DNA of 64,000 bases from Saxidomus purpurata (Eukaryota; Mollusca; Bivalvia; Venerida; Veneridae): positions 470,051 to 534,050 of the forward strand of contig JAFMSR010000018.1 in the NCBI GenBank assembly GCA_022818135.1, in the 5' to 3' direction. The notes beneath the pieces are model-generated. The model saw only the letters and a list, made by a program, of their open reading frames with translations, had not been told where the DNA came from and made no database searches. Positions 59,014 through 64,000 of the stretch are shown one piece after another; the first letter of the stretch is position 1, and the number at the start of each line of letters is the position of its first letter. The translations under genes and the position numbers were made by a program.

Positions 59014-60190
59014 GTGATAAATGCTATTTGTCATGCATCAGTTACTGACTTTGTTCCTTTTGCAGAAACTTTAGGCACTACAGAGTTACAGGAAGATTCC
59101 CCTGAAACTTTTCAAGCCACTGAGTTAAGCAATATTGATTGGTCTAAAGAGCAACAGACAGATCCAACCATTGGTAGAGTTATATCCCTTGTTAAGTATG
59201 GTGTTCTTCCAAAAGGGGACGTCCTTCAATTGGAAACTCCTGAGGTGACTAGGTATCTTCGTGAATGGAAAAAACTTTCATTTACTGATGATATTTTATA
59301 CCGCACTTCTACTCTTGATGGACGTACTGTTCAGCAGTTAGTCTTACTATTACGGTTCAAGGATCTTGTTTTTAAAACTCTTCATAGTGATCTTGGTCGT
59401 CAAGGTCGTGACAGAGCTCATTCTTTAGTCCGTTCTCGCTTCTAATGGCCTGGTTTAGAGGCAGATATTGATTCAAGGATAAAAAATTGTCATCGCTGTA
59501 TAATGAGCAAGACTCCAGTCAAAACTCGAGTTGAACTTGTCAACATTACAACAACACAACCAATGGAACTAGTATGCATTGATTTCTTGTCCTAGGAACG
59601 TTCCAAAGGAGGTTTTGAAAATGTTCTAGTCATTAAAGACCATTTTACGAGGTATGCTCAAGGAATACCTACTAGAAATCAAAAAGCTACAACAACTGCA
59701 AAAGTCCTTTTTGAAACTTTTATCCTTCACTATGGATTTCCAGCACGTTTACATAGTGACCAGGGCCGTAATTTTGAAAGCCGTGTCATTAGGGAACTTT
59801 GTAATCTAGCAGGGGTTCAAAAGTCAAGAACCACACCATATCATCCCATGGGTAACGGAGAAGTTGAGCGTTTTAACCAAACTCATATTGGCATGCTCAG
59901 TACTTTAAGTGACGATAAAAAAGCAAATTGGCGTTCATGTGTTGCACCATTAGTCGATGCATATAATGCAACTCGTCATAGTAGCACAGGGTATTCTCCA
60001 TTCTTTTTAATGTTTGGAAGACATCCTCGTCTAGCTGTAGACGCTTTCTTTAATTTACCTTCTTCGTCTGTTTTCAACCAACGGTAAGAAACATTATGTC
60101 AATACTTTGAAAGCTCGTCTTGATTTTGCATATAAGACAGCCTCCAATGAGTCTGAAAAGGCAGCCCAGAAAAGTAAGTCTAATTATGAC
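59014..60190 (+). pseudogene. Gypsy integrase, zinc-binding and catalytic parts
   Basis: After a 100-residue linker comes the HHCC domain: LHSDLGRQGRDRAHSLVRSRF, then stop TAA (59443-59445), WPGLEADI and CHRCIMSK. The second His of the pair is replaced by Arg (GR for GH). The catalytic core follows in the same frame: VCIDFLS (Asp 1), a TAG at 59594-59596, HSDQGRNFES (Asp 2) and YHPMGNGEVERFNQT (Glu). Then NATRHSSTGYSPFFLMFGRHP and a frameshift near 60080. It reaches EKAAQKSKSNYD at 60190, where LINE-T is inserted. Confidence 0.8.
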
Positions 60191-60196
60191 TGAGGG

Positions 60197-61174
60197 ATGA
60201 TTTTAATTTTAGTATTGTAAATTTCCCCCATTTGGATGGGGATGTACCTCATGCACATCTTATGGGGTATACATTTCTCAGTTAATTCGGTTTGCCAGAG
60301 CGTGTAGTTATGTTGAGGATTTCAATGAACGTAATCAATATATTACAAATAAACTTCTTCAACAGGGCTACCGTTATTACAAATTGCGTAAATATTTTGC
60401 TAAATTTTACTATCGTAATTCTGATTTGGTTTTGAAATTCAATAGTAATCTAAAGACTCTTCTGCGAGAAGGTATTTCAAAACCCGATTTTATGGGGTGT
60501 GGTTTACAAACTTCGTAAGATTTTGGGTCATGGCAATTTTCCAACTGTATTTGCTAAAATTATAAAACGTTTTGTTAAAAGAGGTTACGACCCGCCTGTT
60601 TTGAGACACACCGCATGTTTGGTGTTCAACCCGTTTACAGTTGGACGCTATGCTCCCTCTTTGATTGTGTCTGACGGAAGAGGGGGAGGACTCTGTGATG
60701 GGCAGTTTTAAATCCCACTGGGACGAAACTGTTTTGATTTCTGTCCTCTGGCCTGTTTCGTCGGGCCCTGAAGGGTGTTTCTCTTGGTGCTCTGCCTTCT
60801 GCAAAAGGCATTGAGTACATACGTTTTTTGGTTCTCAAGGTTTGCTTTTTATATATTTATACACGAGCATTTTTGTGTTTTACATACCATGCCTTTTGTT
60901 TCCATTGCGTGTGTTAGAGATTCACCTAGCAGGGTTACTTTTATTTACACTGTCCTGTGACTTTGGAACATGGTGGGGGTAAGAGTGAGGTTGGGTGCGC
61001 ACCATAAACCGGTTTAAGCTCCCCAGTGGTGTTTTTGCCACTGACCGTTCCAAGGCGGTGCCCCACTGTGTTCCTTTAATTGTTCGTTTTGTCCTCGTGT
61101 GTTTGCTTTGTATGCTTGTGTGTGTTGGTAGTGTATATGTGTGTGTACATGATTGTGTGTGTGTGTGTCGTGTG

Positions 61175-61212
<38 letters not shown>

Positions 61213-61346
61213 GGTAGTGTGCACTTCTGGGTGCTGTGGGGCTCGTTTTGGGGAGGCTGCGTTTTTGGTACGTGGCATTCCCTGTTTGATGTTATTTTTG
61301 TTTTTTTGTTTTGATATTATTATGTTTGATATTATTTTTGTTTTTT
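60197..61346 (+). mobile_element. LINE-T, 1150-bp 5'-truncated copy inserted in integrase
   Basis: TGAGGG at 60191-60196 and 61347-61352 is the target duplication. The 5' part carries the C terminus of an RT-type polyprotein (next entry). The 3' UTR contains GGTTTAAGCTCCCCAGTGGT, a (GT)n tract at 61130-61210, GTGCACTTCTGGGTGCTGTG and GGTACGTGGCATTCCCTG. It ends in GATATTATTTTTG repeats rather than poly(A). This is the longest of five copies in the window and the reference for the others. Confidence 0.85.
60227..60690 (+). pseudogene. LINE-T: C-terminal part of an RT polyprotein
   Basis: The translated pieces include FARACSYVEDFNERNQYITN, KLLQQGYRYYKLRKYFAKFY, VVVYKLRKILG-type and FAKIIKRFVKRGYDPPVLRH segments, in more than one frame. 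I recognise this block as the C-terminal end of a repetitive RT protein common in marine invertebrates, but cannot name the clade with certainty. Several frameshifts; not functional. Confidence 0.5.
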
Positions 61347-61352
61347 TGAGGG

Positions 61353-62166
61353 TTAAAGAAGCGACAATTGATATTGGAGATCGCGTCTTAACATTAAATG
61401 TTGGTCTGAAAGGTAAAAATAAACTAGCAGATAAATGGGCCAAAGATCCTTACATTGTGGTAGAAAAGCCCTACTCAGATTTGCATGTTTGTGAAAAGTG
61501 AAAGTTGTGAAAGAGAATGGAGGTGGCAGAACAAGGATTTTGCATAGAAATATGTTGCTTCCATTTTCCACTATTCCAAAAAGTTATTCTTTGTCACATT
61601 CTGTGAAGTCAAACAGTAGAAAGAAAGGTTCTTCTAAGTCTAAGACAGCTGTTATTTCGGATGAGGTAATTCCTTCATCAGATGGTTCTGACAGTGATGC
61701 ATCAGATATATTTTTACCTTATTTTTGTAAATCTTCTGTAGGAAAACCATTTGTTAGGCAATCTGTTCCCCAGATGTCAGAAAATACTTCTGAATCCAAT
61801 ACAGTGGATATTTCTCACTCTGATGGTCATACTGTTCAGGTTTTATCTTTGAAAAATAGTTCTTCTGTGCAATCTGTGCAGAAAAATACAGGTACTAATG
61901 GAGAACAAACTCAGTTTTCCTCTAGTAATGTCACACAGTTATTTCCAAGTAGTGACAAATCTTCTGTAGTTGTTCTTTCTTCTCCTTCACATCAAACTTC
62001 ACATACAGAAGCTTCTGAAATCACTGTTGAACCACGTACCCGGCCCAAAAGAAATCGAAAAGTGCCTGAGAGGTACGGTGATTATGTCATGTATCAACAG
62101 TCAGCAGAGTTTGAAGTTTTCGTTAAAGTGTCAAGGGAGAATGTCACAGTATACTTTTTTTCTTAG
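61353..62166 (+). pseudogene. Gypsy integrase C-terminal domain and polyprotein tail
   Basis: Resumes as VKEATIDIGDRVLTLNVGLK and KLADKWAKDPYIVVEKPYSD, the SH3-like integrase C-terminal region, then, after a frameshift at about 61499, KENGGGRTRILHRNMLLPF (the G-rich terminal block). A Ser-rich tail of about 180 residues ends with RPKRNRKVPERYGDYVMYQQ, a basic end common in gypsy polyproteins. No chromodomain seen. Confidence 0.75.
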
Positions 62167-62815
62167 TATATTTTCATTGAAAATACTGATAATTTCATAA
62201 TGTTATTTCAATGAATAAATCTTTTAATGTTTTTAATTTTTGTATTGCGAATATTATGCAATATGTATTGCCTAATGTGTAATTTTTAATGCTTTAAAGC
62301 TGTTCTGCAGAAGTTGGCCGATTGTAGTGAAGACTTTGGATGAAGTTTAGTTAGGGAAAGAAAAGCTTGCAAGCAAGTAGGTTGAGTTTAGGTGTAAAGA
62401 ATGTTGTTCTTAAAATAAAATTTAAATGGTGTGTAGCCTTCATCCAAAGCAAAAGTTACAGTAGTATAATTGTAACATGTAAATAGTTGACATTTGTTTT
62501 CAGCTTAATTCTTGCTGGTATTATATCAGTAAAACCTCAAAGACATCAGTATTTTGTTTCATTTATGGGAAATATTCTTTCTGCTTATCGTTACGCAAAG
62601 TTTTCATCTTTCATAAGTTTTGTAAATATTACAAACTTGTTTTTCTGTTTAACAAACACTACAAATTAAAATACTTTTTTCATAGTATTTTGGACAACAA
62701 TGAAGTAAAATATAGTAACACATAATACTATAATCTGTTAAAACTCATGAAACAGCAAATTCAGTGTAATGTCAACATAGTCTGTACATTTTGAAATGTC
62801 ACGAGACATTTTTTT
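62167..62815. other. Gypsy 3' untranslated region
   Basis: AT-rich, no ORF with a recognisable domain; continues to the polypurine tract. Confidence 0.6.
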
Positions 62816-62829
62816 AAAGCAGGGGAAAA
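62816..62829 (+). promoter_or_regulatory. Polypurine tract
   Basis: AAAGCAGGGGAAAA directly before the TG start of the 3' LTR; standard site for plus-strand priming (single C tolerated). Confidence 0.75.
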
Positions 62830-63562
<733 letters not shown>

Positions 63563-64000
63563 TATCTAATCTCTTTATTTCAACACCTCCATAAGTAAGC
63601 GTATCATCTTTCTCGTCTTCTGGCTCTTTGATTCGAAAGAAATCCCATCTCGCTCTAGCTCATCAAGCCATTGCTCCTATTTCTCGCCCGTTGCTAAGCG
63701 ATTGCATAGTTGTTTCAAATCTTGCATTTGTATATGTCCCGTACAACATGGGACCAGTTTTGGATTGAGTGGCGTGTTCATTCCTCATGCATCTGTGGTA
63801 ATTAGTTTAATAGAAAGTCAATAGGTTAAGAAATCCCGTATCAAAGTTTATTTTTTTATTTTATTTTTTCAGCCTATGATAAAATGAGTAAAGGTGTCCG
63901 TATCTTGAGATGAAGAAGATACCAAATAAAGCTTCAAGTCCTCAACAGGTAAATAAATATTGTCAAATGACAAATGTAAATATAACAGATTTATATTTTC
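63563..64000. other. Right flank, nothing recognised
   Basis: No supported gene, RNA or repeat. Confidence 0.5.

Overview
This is eukaryotic, intron-rich, AT-rich DNA. It most likely comes from a marine invertebrate, probably a bivalve mollusc. Three things point that way: vertebrate-type TTAGGG telomere repeats, a sulfotransferase of the WSC-domain-containing (WSCD) type that fits metazoan families, and a dense mix of SINEs, LINEs, a tyrosine-recombinase retroelement and a Ty3/gypsy element with mollusc-like coding signatures. The species call is inference. There are no bacterial genes, operons or CRISPR arrays.

The only host gene I can support is on the minus strand between 50060 and 22138. 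It encodes a single-pass type II membrane sulfotransferase of about 350 residues in three coding exons (49631-50060, 41779-42015, 22138-22523). Its introns are about 7.6 and 19.3 kb. Splice sites and phases agree across all three exons.

Mobile DNA fills much of the rest. 1-4300 holds a decayed minus-strand LINE with a 2A-like peptide motif, an endonuclease, an RT and a C-terminal zinc finger. It is interrupted by a SINE (8-bp target duplication) and by an opposite-strand LINE 3' end. 4785-7249 is a long inverted-repeat (foldback) element, and 7361-7730 is a hAT-like MITE. 11212-11914 is a compact element with near-perfect terminal inverted repeats around about 30 tandem 21-bp palindromes. 14725-16290 is a tandem satellite of about 385 bp, each unit keeping a perfect RFX X-box-like palindrome. 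23515-30061, inside the large intron, is a Ngaro-like tyrosine-recombinase retroelement with A1...B1-A2-B2 split direct repeats and an SGNH-hydrolase ORF; its RT core and recombinase box II are deleted in frame. 30255-31490 is another foldback, 32340-34011 a 5'-truncated CR1/L2-like LINE, and 34041-34282 a minisatellite grown from a tRNA-like SINE head.

50061-52179 holds interstitial telomere repeats, a degenerate GC-richer satellite and a 500-N scaffold gap. 52180-63562 is a Ty3/gypsy element (LTR, SGNH-like ORF, gag, protease, RT/RNase H, integrase, PPT, LTR). It carries frameshifts, a mutated RT active site and three insertions of one LINE family whose short copies recur in the window. Several implausible homopolymers (326 A, 222 T, long G runs) lie in this element and look like assembly artefacts.

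The most unusual points are the SGNH-fold ORFs upstream of gag in two unrelated retroelements, the 21-bp palindrome element, the X-box satellite, and the LINE family that leaves copies as short as about 34 bp inside other retroelements.
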